64,000 bases of DNA from Flammeovirga sp. OC4 (lineage in GTDB: Bacteria > Bacteroidota > Bacteroidia > Cytophagales > Flammeovirgaceae). Location: assembly GCF_000812565.1 (NCBI RefSeq), contig NZ_JTAM01000048.1:1-64000 (forward strand). Reading direction: 5' to 3'. Positions within the stretch are counted from its first letter, which is position 1. Each line of letters opens with the position of its first letter. The position numbers and the translations under genes were made by a program. The notes beneath the pieces are model-generated. The model was given only the letters and a program-made list of their open reading frames with translations, was not told the origin of the DNA and made no database searches. Of this stretch, positions 44,659-53,233 are shown piece after piece.

Positions 44659-44670
44659 TTTAAAGAAATA

Positions 44671-44696
44671 GCCCCTAAAGCAGACACTCTAGGGGC
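44671..44696. terminator. Convergent terminator
   Basis: The stem GCCCCTA/TAGGGGC with a 12-base loop lies between the AraC gene and the phosphodiesterase-like gene, which converge. The T-tail is weak on both strands. Confidence 0.55.
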
Positions 44697-44712
44697 AAAT
44701 ATATATTCTCAA

Positions 44713-46401
44713 TTAGTCGTTATCTTTTTGAAGAAGTACTTCTTTCAATGGCGTTCCTTCTGCTCCCGATGGTGGTAAAATATTCAAGTACTTCGAAAGC
44801 GTAATGGCTACATCAACGGTGGAAACCTCCGAATAAACTTTTCCCTTTTTCAGATTATTTCCTGCAAAGATAACGGGAACAAAAGTATCATAACGCCAAG
44901 GTGAACCATGATTTACCAATGCAACATCACCGTCTATTGTTAAACTCCAATTGGCTTCATTCACTAGGTAAATATCTCCTGACCTTTTAGGATTATAATT
45001 ACTCAAAACTCTTTGGGTTAAAGGTGTATCAGCTATGTTTCCATTCTTAATATCAGTTGAAGTAATGGCATATGCGATCCCTTCAATATTTGTAAGTTCA
45101 GTTGCAATAACTTTCGAAACTTCATCAAGGTCCAACCCTTTTTCTTCTATCAGTTTTCTATCCAAATAAATATAAGGAACATGATTTTGTTTGATTAACT
45201 CCTTACCAATACCATACTTCTCTTTCAACTTTTTATCGACCATTGAAAAATCTAATGCACTCACATCTAGAACATCTACTTTAAATCCTTTTTGTTTTAA
45301 AGATTGAGCAGACTCTGGAGCGCCATGATCTGATGAAAGAACAATCAGTGTATTTTCCAATCCTACTTTTTGATCAATATAACTGAATAGGTCCGCTAAG
45401 CTTTGATCCAAACGAAGAAGGTTTTCTTCACTTTCTAAACTATTAGGCCCAAAAATATGTCCAATATAATCTGTAGAAGATAAGCTAATACTTAAATAAT
45501 CTGTTACGTCATCTTGGCCTATATCTTCTTTTTCTATCAGCTCTTTTGCAAAATTGATGGTCAAATCATCTGCCGCCGGACTTGCCATTAACAAAGTGTA
45601 ATAATACTTTCCTTCACCATAAGGATGTGGAAATGTTTTACCAAACCCTAAATCAGAAGGATTCTCAAAAGGACGGTCATCTTCTTTTCCAAAGCGATAA
45701 TTATCAATTTTGTCTGTCAATTTCCAATAAGTATTTTTATACTCATCGGCCTGTTTTTTTGCATTCCAATCTTTTACCCATTGCGGAAACTCTTCGTAAT
45801 AAAAAGTACTTGACGCAAACGATCCATCTTTAGTGCTGTACCAAAATGCTTTACCGCTGTGCCCTGCCATAGAAACAGCTCCTCTATCTTTTCCTGAGAC
45901 TGCAAATATTTTAGAAGAAGTACCAAAAGCACTTGCTATTTCATCACTAAAAGTGGTCGTTAAAATATTGTGAGGTGATCTTCCTTCTGATTTCGATACT
46001 TGAGAATGATCTACTTCCGAGTCAGCATCTCTTGAACTTCCTCCTCCTGTTGAAGTATAATTCTCGTCTTCAATATTGTATACCAATCGGTCTTCTTGAT
46101 AATCAAACCATGAATTCCCGATCATTCCATGTACTCCCGGAGTAGCTCCAGTTGCTAAAGTTACATGCCCTACAATTGTTTCAGTAATGGCATGAGGATG
46201 ATGAGCATTCGCATACCAAACACCATTATCAAACAGATATTGAAAGCCTCCTTCCGTCCATCTATCTTGAACTCTGAAAGGCATATCACCTCGAAGTTGA
46301 TCTACTGTAATTTGAAGAATAAGTTTTGGTTTATTTTGTCCAAATGCAACAGAAAAACAAGTTGTCATTGTAATGCTTAACAGTGTAATTATTTTTTTCA
46401 T
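44713..46401 (-). CDS. Alkaline-phosphatase-superfamily exported phosphatase (PafA-like)
   Basis: The protein has 562 residues from the ATG at 46399-46401 (MKKIITLLSITMTTCFSVAFGQ, a signal peptide). A longer frame would place extra residues inside the DUF2490 gene. Motifs are those of PafA/type I phosphodiesterases: DQLRGD near 33-38 (metal Asp), HHPHAITETIVGHVTLATG with the nucleophile Thr near residue 66, DYIGHIFGP, and SSDHGAPES near 360 with two metal ligands. It probably removes phosphate from organic phosphates in the periplasm. It shares a transcript with the DUF2490 gene 10 nt upstream, under site A4. Confidence 0.9.
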   Translation of the reverse strand: MKKIITLLSITMTTCFSVAFGQNKPKLILQITVDQLRGDMPFRVQDRWTEGGFQYLFDNGVWYANAHHPHAITETIVGHVTLATGATPGVHGMIGNSWFDYQEDRLVYNIEDENYTSTGGGSSRDADSEVDHSQVSKSEGRSPHNILTTTFSDEIASAFGTSSKIFAVSGKDRGAVSMAGHSGKAFWYSTKDGSFASSTFYYEEFPQWVKDWNAKKQADEYKNTYWKLTDKIDNYRFGKEDDRPFENPSDLGFGKTFPHPYGEGKYYYTLLMASPAADDLTINFAKELIEKEDIGQDDVTDYLSISLSSTDYIGHIFGPNSLESEENLLRLDQSLADLFSYIDQKVGLENTLIVLSSDHGAPESAQSLKQKGFKVDVLDVSALDFSMVDKKLKEKYGIGKELIKQNHVPYIYLDRKLIEEKGLDLDEVSKVIATELTNIEGIAYAITSTDIKNGNIADTPLTQRVLSNYNPKRSGDIYLVNEANWSLTIDGDVALVNHGSPWRYDTFVPVIFAGNNLKKGKVYSEVSTVDVAITLSKYLNILPPSGAEGTPLKEVLLQKDND

Positions 46402-46411
46402 TTTAGATTGA

Positions 46412-47158
46412 TTAGTTGATTTTGAAGAATATTTTTGCTTGATAAATGATGTCATTAGTGGTAAAATCTTCTACCATCGTATCTCTAGAATAATGATACC
46501 CTACTCTTACTTCTGCTTTCCATTTTTGGGAAAACACTGAACCAATACCAACATTTGTTCTTACTACATCATTGAATTGTTTCACACCTACAAGGTTCCA
46601 AAAGAACTCAGCTGAAACTGGAAAATAAATGCCTTTTGCTTCCTCTATCAAATCTCCTTGAAGTTTAAAGGTGAACTCCAATAAATAGCGAAAACGAAGA
46701 CCGAAATTATTATCCCAATCATGGGTATCTAATTCAAAACGCTCTTCAAATTTCAGAGCATGTCTTACTGTTAGCCTTTTTCTATTGGGCCAATCTAAAG
46801 AATAACCTTGGTATGGACGTAGTTCTAAACGATTAGAAGCAGCTTTATTATCGGTAAAATAAATGGCCATTCCACCAAATAAAGACTCCTTATACTGCAA
46901 TTTTTTGAACATTATTTTTGGTAAGGTGATATTGAAACTTGGATTCACATAGTATCTGTTCCATGCATTTGGAGAAACCGTTCTTATACCAAAATCACCA
47001 GCGATAGATGTATTTTCATTCATCCGATAAGTCATTTTATAGCTTGTCCAGATCTGCTGCGTTAAGTTATCCATATCCTGTTCCCCTTGTGCATTTGCAT
47101 GGTGTATAGATAAACTAAATAGGATCAGTAGTACGAGTTTTACAATTTTACCTTTCAT
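46412..47158 (-). CDS. DUF2490 exported protein (paralogue 3, diverged)
   Basis: The 248-residue protein starts at the ATG at 47156-47158 (MKGKIVKLVLLILFSLSIHHANAQ, a signal peptide); a GTG one codon earlier is less likely. Strands such as TQQIWTSYKMTYRMNENTSI, RLELRPYQGYSLDW and VRHALKFEERFELD place it in DUF2490, more diverged than the other two copies. It precedes the PafA-like gene by 10 nt. Site A4 lies about 115 bp upstream. Confidence 0.82.
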   Translation of the reverse strand: MKGKIVKLVLLILFSLSIHHANAQGEQDMDNLTQQIWTSYKMTYRMNENTSIAGDFGIRTVSPNAWNRYYVNPSFNITLPKIMFKKLQYKESLFGGMAIYFTDNKAASNRLELRPYQGYSLDWPNRKRLTVRHALKFEERFELDTHDWDNNFGLRFRYLLEFTFKLQGDLIEEAKGIYFPVSAEFFWNLVGVKQFNDVVRTNVGIGSVFSQKWKAEVRVGYHYSRDTMVEDFTTNDIIYQAKIFFKIN

Positions 47159-47163
47159 CACAT

Positions 47164-47238
47164 TTAGCTTAATTTGTTATGAACATCATCACTAAACATG
47201 AGTAAAGAAATAGATAGAAGTGCAGTTGAATTTTTCAT
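47164..47238 (-). CDS. Possible 24-codon leader or gene relic after site A4
   Basis: An ATG at 47236-47238 opens a 24-codon frame (MKNSTALLSISLLMFSDDVH then NKLS) that ends 6 nt before the DUF2490 start. Its 5' leader matches that of the barrel-like gene at 31652 almost base for base (GAGATTTTAAGTATTGATTA). The start resembles a signal peptide. It may be the remnant of a deleted barrel-like paralogue or a leader peptide. Coding is uncertain. Confidence 0.35.
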   Translation of the reverse strand: MKNSTALLSISLLMFSDDVHNKLS

Positions 47239-47271
47239 TTTTTGTAGAGATTTTAAGTATTGATTACACTA

Positions 47272-47336
47272 CAAAAGTGAGATTTTAAGGTCTCAGAAAA
47301 TTGTAAATAACAACGCATCAATGGTAAAAAGTAACA
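47272..47336 (-). promoter_or_regulatory. Regulon A site A4 and promoter
   Basis: Repeats are at + strand 47300 (ATTGT) and 47321 (ATGGT), period 21, with CAAAAG at 47272, 28 bp away. The leader from the box to the next ATG is shared with site A1. Confidence 0.73.
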
Positions 47337-47360
47337 CAACTCATTTATTATAAAAAAATA

Positions 47361-47386
47361 GCCCCTGAAGAATACACTTCAGAGGC
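47361..47386 (-). terminator. Terminator after the DUF1254 operon
   Basis: The stem GCCCCTGAAG/CTTCAGAGGC with one mismatch is followed on the minus strand by ATTTTTTTATA. It ends the transcript from 50493. Confidence 0.7.
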
Positions 47387-47413
47387 TTAACATTAATCAA
47401 AACTATATAAAAA

Positions 47414-48856
47414 CTAATCTACTAGTTGAAGTTCACTTGGTCTCCATGTTTTTTCGATGAAAGTCTTCTCTGGGCCAAATAATCTAAGGTAAACAAAGAA
47501 TCCTTTGTTACTATCCGTCTTCACCCAATTACTTTCCATACCTTCAGGTGCATTAGGTCCCATATAAAGATCAATGCTACCATCTTCATTTTTCTTGATG
47601 TCTCCATAAGAATCCACTCCTGCTTTTCCTGTGTCAGTGACTACCATAGAACGCGTATCTGCATCATAGACCATCAACGACCAGAAATTTCTAACCGGCA
47701 CATTTGCAGGTAAATTCAGCTTATACGTTTTCGCTCCATTTAACCACTCACCGTTACTATCTTTGTAGGCAGCGACATACTGAGAACCGACACCTTCCAT
47801 TTTAATTACCATAGCATTGGCTGTAAAGCAAGCCTGATGCGTATAGGTTAATCTTGCCTCAAGGTCAAGGTAATCTGCTGTATAGAAGTTTGGCTGTTCC
47901 GTTAAGAAAATCCATTCCCACTGACTATTTTCATACGGATTTTTAATCTCATTTCTCGATGAGTAGGCAATGGTTCTTGACATTGCATTTCCAGTTTTAG
48001 CCGCTTTTTTGAAAATCTCTTTTTCTCTTTCAGAAGGATTAAAAGACTTGCCACTTTCAATACCTAAAGGTTGCAACATCCCTAAGTAATTCATGTCAAT
48101 ATCTCTGATATTCTCCTTTTCTACAATCTTTGATAACTGCTCGAAGAAACGCTCATCTGTAGGGAAAGTTAGATCCGCATCTATATCAGAAACCAAATTG
48201 TAAGTCATCTTAGGTTGGTTGTCTTTTTGATCTAAAGGATAGGTCTTAATTTGTTTTAAAGAGGCCACTGGAGATGATCCATCTTCCCCTTTGAATCCTC
48301 TTACTAACCAAAGATTTAAATTGGTAGAAGATTGGAAAGTATGATATCCTTCTGGTAATTCTCCGTCATAATGAGGTGGAACAATTAAGTATTTCCCTCC
48401 TTGACCTCTATCAGGGCCAGCCAAGCCAAGATCAGTTACCGGTGCATACCACAAATCATTCACCATTCCTAAAAGATTTTCCGGAAACTCTAACACCATT
48501 GGCCCTGTCTCTGACAAATCAAAATACCCAACAGAGTAAATTGATTGTGAGTTACCAGTCAAAACCACCGTTTTTGGTGAAGCTGATTTTTCCCAAATAT
48601 TCACTGAAAACATATCCGCATTATAGTCTCTTTTAAGTCCTTCGACGAATGAATAAGTAGCGACAGCTGGAGTTGCCCATAAGTAAGACTGCACTGCTCT
48701 TTGGTAATCTAATTCATCATATATTTGAGGTATTTCTGACAATGCAGGATATCCATTTGTAAAAGTATATTCTTGTTCTTGTTTATCTATCATTTTATTT
48801 TCTGTACAAGAACCTAACATTAAAACTGCAGCAATTGATATTAAAGTCTTTTTCAT
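47414..48856 (-). CDS. DUF1254/DUF1214 lipoprotein (paralogue 1)
   Basis: The 480-residue protein has a lipoprotein signal (LMLGSC, Cys17). It has an N-terminal DUF1254 domain (about residues 45-190: YLWATPAVATYSFVEGL, then VGYFDLSETGPMVLEFPENL) and a C-terminal DUF1214 domain (about 350-470: NVPVRNFWSLMVYD, LYMGPNAPEG, FVYLRLFGPEKTFIEKTW). These domains occur together in exported proteins of unknown biochemical function. It follows a related gene at 49060; the 203-bp gap holds a hairpin (CTCAGGT/ACCTGAG), so expression may be partly uncoupled. Confidence 0.87.
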   Translation of the reverse strand: MKKTLISIAAVLMLGSCTENKMIDKQEQEYTFTNGYPALSEIPQIYDELDYQRAVQSYLWATPAVATYSFVEGLKRDYNADMFSVNIWEKSASPKTVVLTGNSQSIYSVGYFDLSETGPMVLEFPENLLGMVNDLWYAPVTDLGLAGPDRGQGGKYLIVPPHYDGELPEGYHTFQSSTNLNLWLVRGFKGEDGSSPVASLKQIKTYPLDQKDNQPKMTYNLVSDIDADLTFPTDERFFEQLSKIVEKENIRDIDMNYLGMLQPLGIESGKSFNPSEREKEIFKKAAKTGNAMSRTIAYSSRNEIKNPYENSQWEWIFLTEQPNFYTADYLDLEARLTYTHQACFTANAMVIKMEGVGSQYVAAYKDSNGEWLNGAKTYKLNLPANVPVRNFWSLMVYDADTRSMVVTDTGKAGVDSYGDIKKNEDGSIDLYMGPNAPEGMESNWVKTDSNKGFFVYLRLFGPEKTFIEKTWRPSELQLVD

Positions 48857-49059
48857 TTTCTTTTATTTTTCAGATTGATTTTTATTCCTATTAATTAAGT
48901 ACCTATTCAAAATTATCTATAGCTTAAATGCATTTGAATTAAACTCAGGTTTCGTTAAAATTTTTCGTCTTAGCTATGGCTAGGACTGTAAATTTTGCCT
49001 TACCTGAGATCAATTCATTCTACATTTATAAACTATATTTAATTATGATCAGCTACTTA

Positions 49060-50493
49060 TTATAATTTTTCAAAGTTACCTAACGTCCATCTATCTGACT
49101 CTTGAGAGAACAATTCAGGCATTGGTGCATACCATCTGAAAAGAGCAAACCATGAGCCTTCTCCTACTGTTGGTATGTGATTAGACATTGGTGCTCCTTC
49201 TGGACAATTTTGACCAAAAGTAAGTGTCACCGATCCATCTTCATTCATCAATAAATCTTCGTTTTTAGAAGAGATAGCTACTTTCTCTACTTCATCAAAG
49301 AATGTTCCTCCTGTTTCAAACTCATAGATATTTACAGACCAGAACTGAGCTGCTGGTACATTTGCAGGAATCGTTAATTGGTAATCGCTTTGACTCGAAA
49401 GAACAGTACCTTCATTATCTTTCTGACCGATCAAATAGAACGTTTCTTTTCCTAAATGCTTCGGTCCCCAAATCGCCCAGTGAAACGTCTGTGCTCTTTT
49501 CTCCCAATGGTAATGATTACTTTCATCTACATAAGTAAATTGGGTTGCTGCTTCCACAGGGTCTACAGGAGTTGTCCAATTTGAGTTAGGGAAAAATTGA
49601 TTTCCTACATTTCTAAAACCTGCTTGTAATTCATTTTTTACTTTAGAAGCAATTCTTACATGTGAAACATCTGCTGTAAACGTATTTCCTTTTTCAATAC
49701 CTAAAAGCTTCATTTCCTCAATAAAAGTTGAATCCACTTCCTTATGATTTTCAGTTTGGATATAAAGATCTACTAACCTGAAAAAGTTTTCATCATAAGG
49801 AGGTTTAGGATTATAAGGCTTGTTTTCTCCATCAACAAACACTGTCTCCTGATCGCTTCCTAAAGGATACAATTTCATCTTATGGATATAGTTAACAGCA
49901 TCCTCCACATCTTTTTCTTCAAAAGATTTAGGCGTAATTCTTAACCCTGCCACCGTATTGTAATGCTGACTTGGGATATGGATATATTCTGAAGGAATTT
50001 CTTTATCGTAATTAGGAGGCGTAATCAATAATTTTGCTCCTAAACCTTTGTCTACTCCATTGGCTCCCCCAACATCTTCTAATGGAACCATAAACGGATC
50101 AAGGATAGAACCAAATAAGCCAATATTTTCATCTGCTTTTGGAATTTCCAAGACCATTGGTCCATCAAATGTTTCTATAGAAGTAGAAGTATATAAGACC
50201 ACATCATTTGGAGTAAGTATTTTATTGTTGTGATCTAAAGGTTGAGACCAATATAAAATTTGATTGGGTAAGGCACCCATGTCTCTTTCGTTAGCTTCTT
50301 TTTGTGCAAAGAACGAAACAACCGGCATGGCCCATTTTCCTAATTTGACAGCAGTAGCTTCATTTTCAACGGATATACCGTTTTCTATTTTATTGTCTTT
50401 TTGTTTATAAGAACTAAATACAATAAGAAGTGAACTTAAGATCACTGTAAAGCCTAGAATTTTGAAAGAAGTAGATTTTTTCATTTTTGTCAT
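49060..50493 (-). CDS. DUF1254/DUF1214 exported or membrane-anchored protein (paralogue 2)
   Basis: The 477-residue protein has an N-terminal hydrophobic segment (ILGFTVILSSLLIVFSS) acting as anchor or signal. DUF1254 marks are KWAMPVVSFFAQ and DGPMVLEIP (about residues 50-150), and DUF1214 marks are NVPAAQFWSVNIYE, LTFGQNCPEG and WFALFRWYAPMPELF (about 370-465). ATGs at 50493 and 50484 are both possible starts. It heads the two-gene unit behind site A5. The pair suggests a duplicated enzyme, but no activity can be assigned. Confidence 0.85.
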   Translation of the reverse strand: MTKMKKSTSFKILGFTVILSSLLIVFSSYKQKDNKIENGISVENEATAVKLGKWAMPVVSFFAQKEANERDMGALPNQILYWSQPLDHNNKILTPNDVVLYTSTSIETFDGPMVLEIPKADENIGLFGSILDPFMVPLEDVGGANGVDKGLGAKLLITPPNYDKEIPSEYIHIPSQHYNTVAGLRITPKSFEEKDVEDAVNYIHKMKLYPLGSDQETVFVDGENKPYNPKPPYDENFFRLVDLYIQTENHKEVDSTFIEEMKLLGIEKGNTFTADVSHVRIASKVKNELQAGFRNVGNQFFPNSNWTTPVDPVEAATQFTYVDESNHYHWEKRAQTFHWAIWGPKHLGKETFYLIGQKDNEGTVLSSQSDYQLTIPANVPAAQFWSVNIYEFETGGTFFDEVEKVAISSKNEDLLMNEDGSVTLTFGQNCPEGAPMSNHIPTVGEGSWFALFRWYAPMPELFSQESDRWTLGNFEKL

Positions 50494-50515
50494 TGTTTAA
50501 TTAATTATTACACTG

Positions 50516-50580
50516 CAAAATTGAGGAATCTACTCCTTCTAAAATTGTACATTACAACATGCTCATTGTAAATTTTGACA
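50516..50580 (-). promoter_or_regulatory. Regulon A site A5 and promoter
   Basis: ATTGT repeats are at + strand 50544 and 50565, period 21. The box CAAAAT (ATTTTG on the minus strand) is at 50516, again exactly 28 bp away. The inner part TACATTACAACATG resembles A1 and A2. Confidence 0.75.
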
Positions 50581-50592
50581 CAATAAAAAAAA

Positions 50593-50619
50593 TCCCACTT
50601 CAACTGGTATAAAGTGGGA
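50593..50619 (-). terminator. Terminator after the CPBP protease gene
   Basis: The stem TCCCACTT/AAGTGGGA with an 11-base loop is followed on the minus strand by ATTTTTTTTATT. Confidence 0.75.
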
Positions 50620-50655
50620 AATACATGGAATGAGATTTATCAATTAAATTTTAAA

Positions 50656-51399
50656 TCACAACAAATAGAAAATACAGTAGATCATCCCCAAATTAAATCC
50701 GGAGTGACAAAGCACTGCTCCCCATATCGATTGGGTTTTATTTTTCATTTGAAAAAATAAGAGACTCACCAAAAACATACTGATTACCCACAACAGCGTA
50801 GGGAACGGTAAGAATATCCATTCTGAATTGTAATAGACATATCCAAAGTGTGAAATATGCGTCAAGGCAAAAGCTGAACTATCAATATATGAAGCTCTTT
50901 TGTCATCTAATGATTGAGCAAAGGCATAATGCACGATTCCTCTAAAGAAAAATTCTTCTCCAATCGGGCTAAAAATCATTCCTGTAATCGCCATTATTGT
51001 AAATAAAATAAGCTTATCATCACCCGAAATTCCCACTGGAATATTATATGACTTCCCGATGTACACATACCAATTTTCAATACTTCCTCCATACAACATT
51101 ACTCCTAAACCATACAATATCAAACTTGCTCCAATTCCTAAAATCAAAGCCAGAAAAAGCATCCCAAACTTATTGGTCTTTATGATACCTATCGCTTTCA
51201 AACCTTGTTTCGTTAGAATCATAAAAGGAAGAATAGCGGAGAAAAACATAATTCCTCCAATGGCACTGTAGTTGGCGGTTTCATTGGCATTGAGCACCAA
51301 AATAAACCGAGATACACAGATAAATAATACCAAAGTCAATCCCGTCGCCCAGTTTAATTTGACGTTTGGGTTTCTTGTTAGTTTTGGTGTTGTGTTCAT
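50656..51399 (-). CDS. CPBP-family intramembrane metalloprotease
   Basis: The 247-residue protein has about eight membrane segments and the CPBP (Abi/Rce1-type) motifs: EExxxR as GEEFFFRGIVHY near residue 147, a histidine in FALTHISHFG near 176, and a final histidine/asparagine in LCHSGFNLGMIY near 233. Such proteases process prenylated or membrane-bound substrates or bacteriocin-related peptides. The peptidase-like gene at 51410 lies 10 nt upstream in the same direction, so the two are probably co-transcribed. Confidence 0.9.
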   Translation of the reverse strand: MNTTPKLTRNPNVKLNWATGLTLVLFICVSRFILVLNANETANYSAIGGIMFFSAILPFMILTKQGLKAIGIIKTNKFGMLFLALILGIGASLILYGLGVMLYGGSIENWYVYIGKSYNIPVGISGDDKLILFTIMAITGMIFSPIGEEFFFRGIVHYAFAQSLDDKRASYIDSSAFALTHISHFGYVYYNSEWIFLPFPTLLWVISMFLVSLLFFQMKNKTQSIWGAVLCHSGFNLGMIYCIFYLL

Positions 51400-51409
51400 T
51401 ACTTAAATA

Positions 51410-52207
51410 TTATAATTGTATATGAATATGATCATCGTGCCTCACTGCTCTACAACCATGAAAACGTACTTTCGGATGATTCAACTTCAAACGTTGTTTT
51501 AAATGAGGCTCTATAAACAATTTACCTAAATTAGGCTGAGCTAATAGAATATTGATTAGTTTTTTATTCCCACTATTCGAAAATTCCAGTTCCTTATTGA
51601 TCCTTCCAAAGGTGAGATATTGTGGAAAGTCATATTGAAAATTACCCGCTTCTAAACATTTTGCAGGTTGATCCCATTCCTCTTTTTTGACCTCTTCGTA
51701 TACACCATAACCACTGATTGATTTTTGTAAATCAGTAATCTTTTTTTCTTGGTTTTCATAGACTAATGAAAGATCTAACTTTCTTCCGTCATTGTGACTT
51801 AAATGAGGTAATAATGGAAATCCGTTGACAAAAGGAAAACAAGCATCTAGGTACTTTATTTTAATCCTTGTTCCTTTTAACTGTTTACCAGCCTTTAGTA
51901 AAAGGTTATTCATTTCGGGTACTACATAATTCCTGTTCAACAGTACCGTCATATAGTTTGTAGGAGAAATATTTTCAGTAGTAACCACCGGTTCTCTACC
52001 CTTCCACCTTGCTATTGGCGGTACTACTACATAAATAAAAAATAAGTAGAGCATACTGAATACACCTACCTTCAAAAGTATATTTTTCGTTTTAAAAAAA
52101 TAGATCACTACTAAAAAGAGCAGATAAACGATTCCTCCTATTTGTGTAATAGCTGTAAGGAAAATAATGAGGAAGAAATGAAGGAATATTTTAAGAGTTT
52201 GTTTCAT
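51410..52207 (-). CDS. Membrane-anchored protein with LAS-type (MepA/M15-like) peptidase signature
   Basis: The 265-residue protein has two N-terminal membrane segments (about residues 5-65) and an extracytoplasmic domain. In that domain SHNDGRKLDLSLVY (about 137-150) resembles the His-x(6)-Asp zinc motif of LAS peptidases, and the C-terminal HDDHIHIQL supplies a second histidine pair as in MepA and D-Ala-D-Ala peptidases. A conserved cysteine pair (KYLDACFPF, FHGCRAV) may form a disulfide. It could be a peptidoglycan amidase or endopeptidase. The family assignment is tentative. Confidence 0.6.
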   Translation of the reverse strand: MKQTLKIFLHFFLIIFLTAITQIGGIVYLLFLVVIYFFKTKNILLKVGVFSMLYLFFIYVVVPPIARWKGREPVVTTENISPTNYMTVLLNRNYVVPEMNNLLLKAGKQLKGTRIKIKYLDACFPFVNGFPLLPHLSHNDGRKLDLSLVYENQEKKITDLQKSISGYGVYEEVKKEEWDQPAKCLEAGNFQYDFPQYLTFGRINKELEFSNSGNKKLINILLAQPNLGKLFIEPHLKQRLKLNHPKVRFHGCRAVRHDDHIHIQL

Positions 52208-52251
52208 TGTTTATTGTGCTAATTTCTGGAGAAGAATAAATCACTAAAATT

Positions 52252-53202
52252 TCATTTACTATAAACATATTCTTCAATAGTTTTATATAAATGAGAAGAA
52301 ATCAGATCTCTCTTACAAATTTTCAATACTTCGTTTAATTCTTTGATTGATTTCACTTTATCAGTCTCATCTGAATAATAAATATACAAATTATCCCAAA
52401 GGGCCTGTTTTTCACCTAGAAGAGAGAAATCTTCTTTTACATCACTTATATTCTGAATCGGGTCTATAAAATGCTTTTTCAAGTATGCTTTAGAATATAT
52501 TTCTTTTAGTGTTTGACCAGCTATAATATTATTGGTACCTGCTTCCTCAAACATAAGATCAAAATATTGGTATTGTAGTAATTCATTTACTTTTTCATAG
52601 TCTTTTAAACCATAATAAATTTCAATTTTATCATTTCTAAAAGAAACTTCATCACCGAGACAATCTAGCGTTAAAGTTGGATATAAATCGGCAGAATCTA
52701 AACAACTTAAAGCTTCTTCGAACTGCTTATTTTCAATACATATGCTACTTAAAGTATAATATGATTTGTGTTTGACTTTCGGTAAATTATACTCAAAGGA
52801 ATAACGAAGAGAACTATTCTGCCAATACACTAAAATTGGATAAGTATCAGTTACTTTATAGGTAAAATCTGTTGTTCTAGTGATGACTTTATTTAGGTAT
52901 TTTACTGCTTTTTCAGGTTCTTGATTCCATTTGGAATAGACACCTAATTTATACAATACATAAGGTGTATAACAAGAACCTTTATTATTCTTTAAAAATG
53001 CTTGATAGGCCTTAATTTTTCTATTGATCAAAACTTTATTTTGTTGATCTGATATCGGTATTCTATAGTATTCATAAAATAATTCATCAATCGCTCTTAT
53101 TTTTTCGAGGTCCAATGAATCTAATTTTATAACCTGAGAATATGAGGTGTTACTCATTAATAGAAGTATTGTAATGACAGTTTGTAAGAAGAATAATTTC
53201 AT
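52252..53202 (-). CDS. Exported helical-repeat protein of unknown function
   Basis: The 316-residue protein has a signal peptide (LMSNTSYSQ). The mature part is largely helical with TPR-like spacing (KAYQAFLKNNKGSCYTPYVL, EPEKAVKYLNKVI, KQFEEALSCLDSADLY, KDYEKVNELLQYQYF). No catalytic motif was seen. It lies 44 nt upstream of the LAS-like gene and could share its transcript. A scaffolding or binding role is only a guess from the repeat type. Confidence 0.68.
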   Translation of the reverse strand: MKLFFLQTVITILLLMSNTSYSQVIKLDSLDLEKIRAIDELFYEYYRIPISDQQNKVLINRKIKAYQAFLKNNKGSCYTPYVLYKLGVYSKWNQEPEKAVKYLNKVITRTTDFTYKVTDTYPILVYWQNSSLRYSFEYNLPKVKHKSYYTLSSICIENKQFEEALSCLDSADLYPTLTLDCLGDEVSFRNDKIEIYYGLKDYEKVNELLQYQYFDLMFEEAGTNNIIAGQTLKEIYSKAYLKKHFIDPIQNISDVKEDFSLLGEKQALWDNLYIYYSDETDKVKSIKELNEVLKICKRDLISSHLYKTIEEYVYSK

Positions 53203-53233
53203 AGTTTGCTACTTTAATTCTCAATTACCTGTT

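Noticed and set aside
46402-46455. An N-terminal extension of 18 residues on the PafA-like phosphatase
   Set aside because: It would overlap the upstream DUF2490 gene and put extra residues before a standard signal peptide; the ATG at 46401 fits better.
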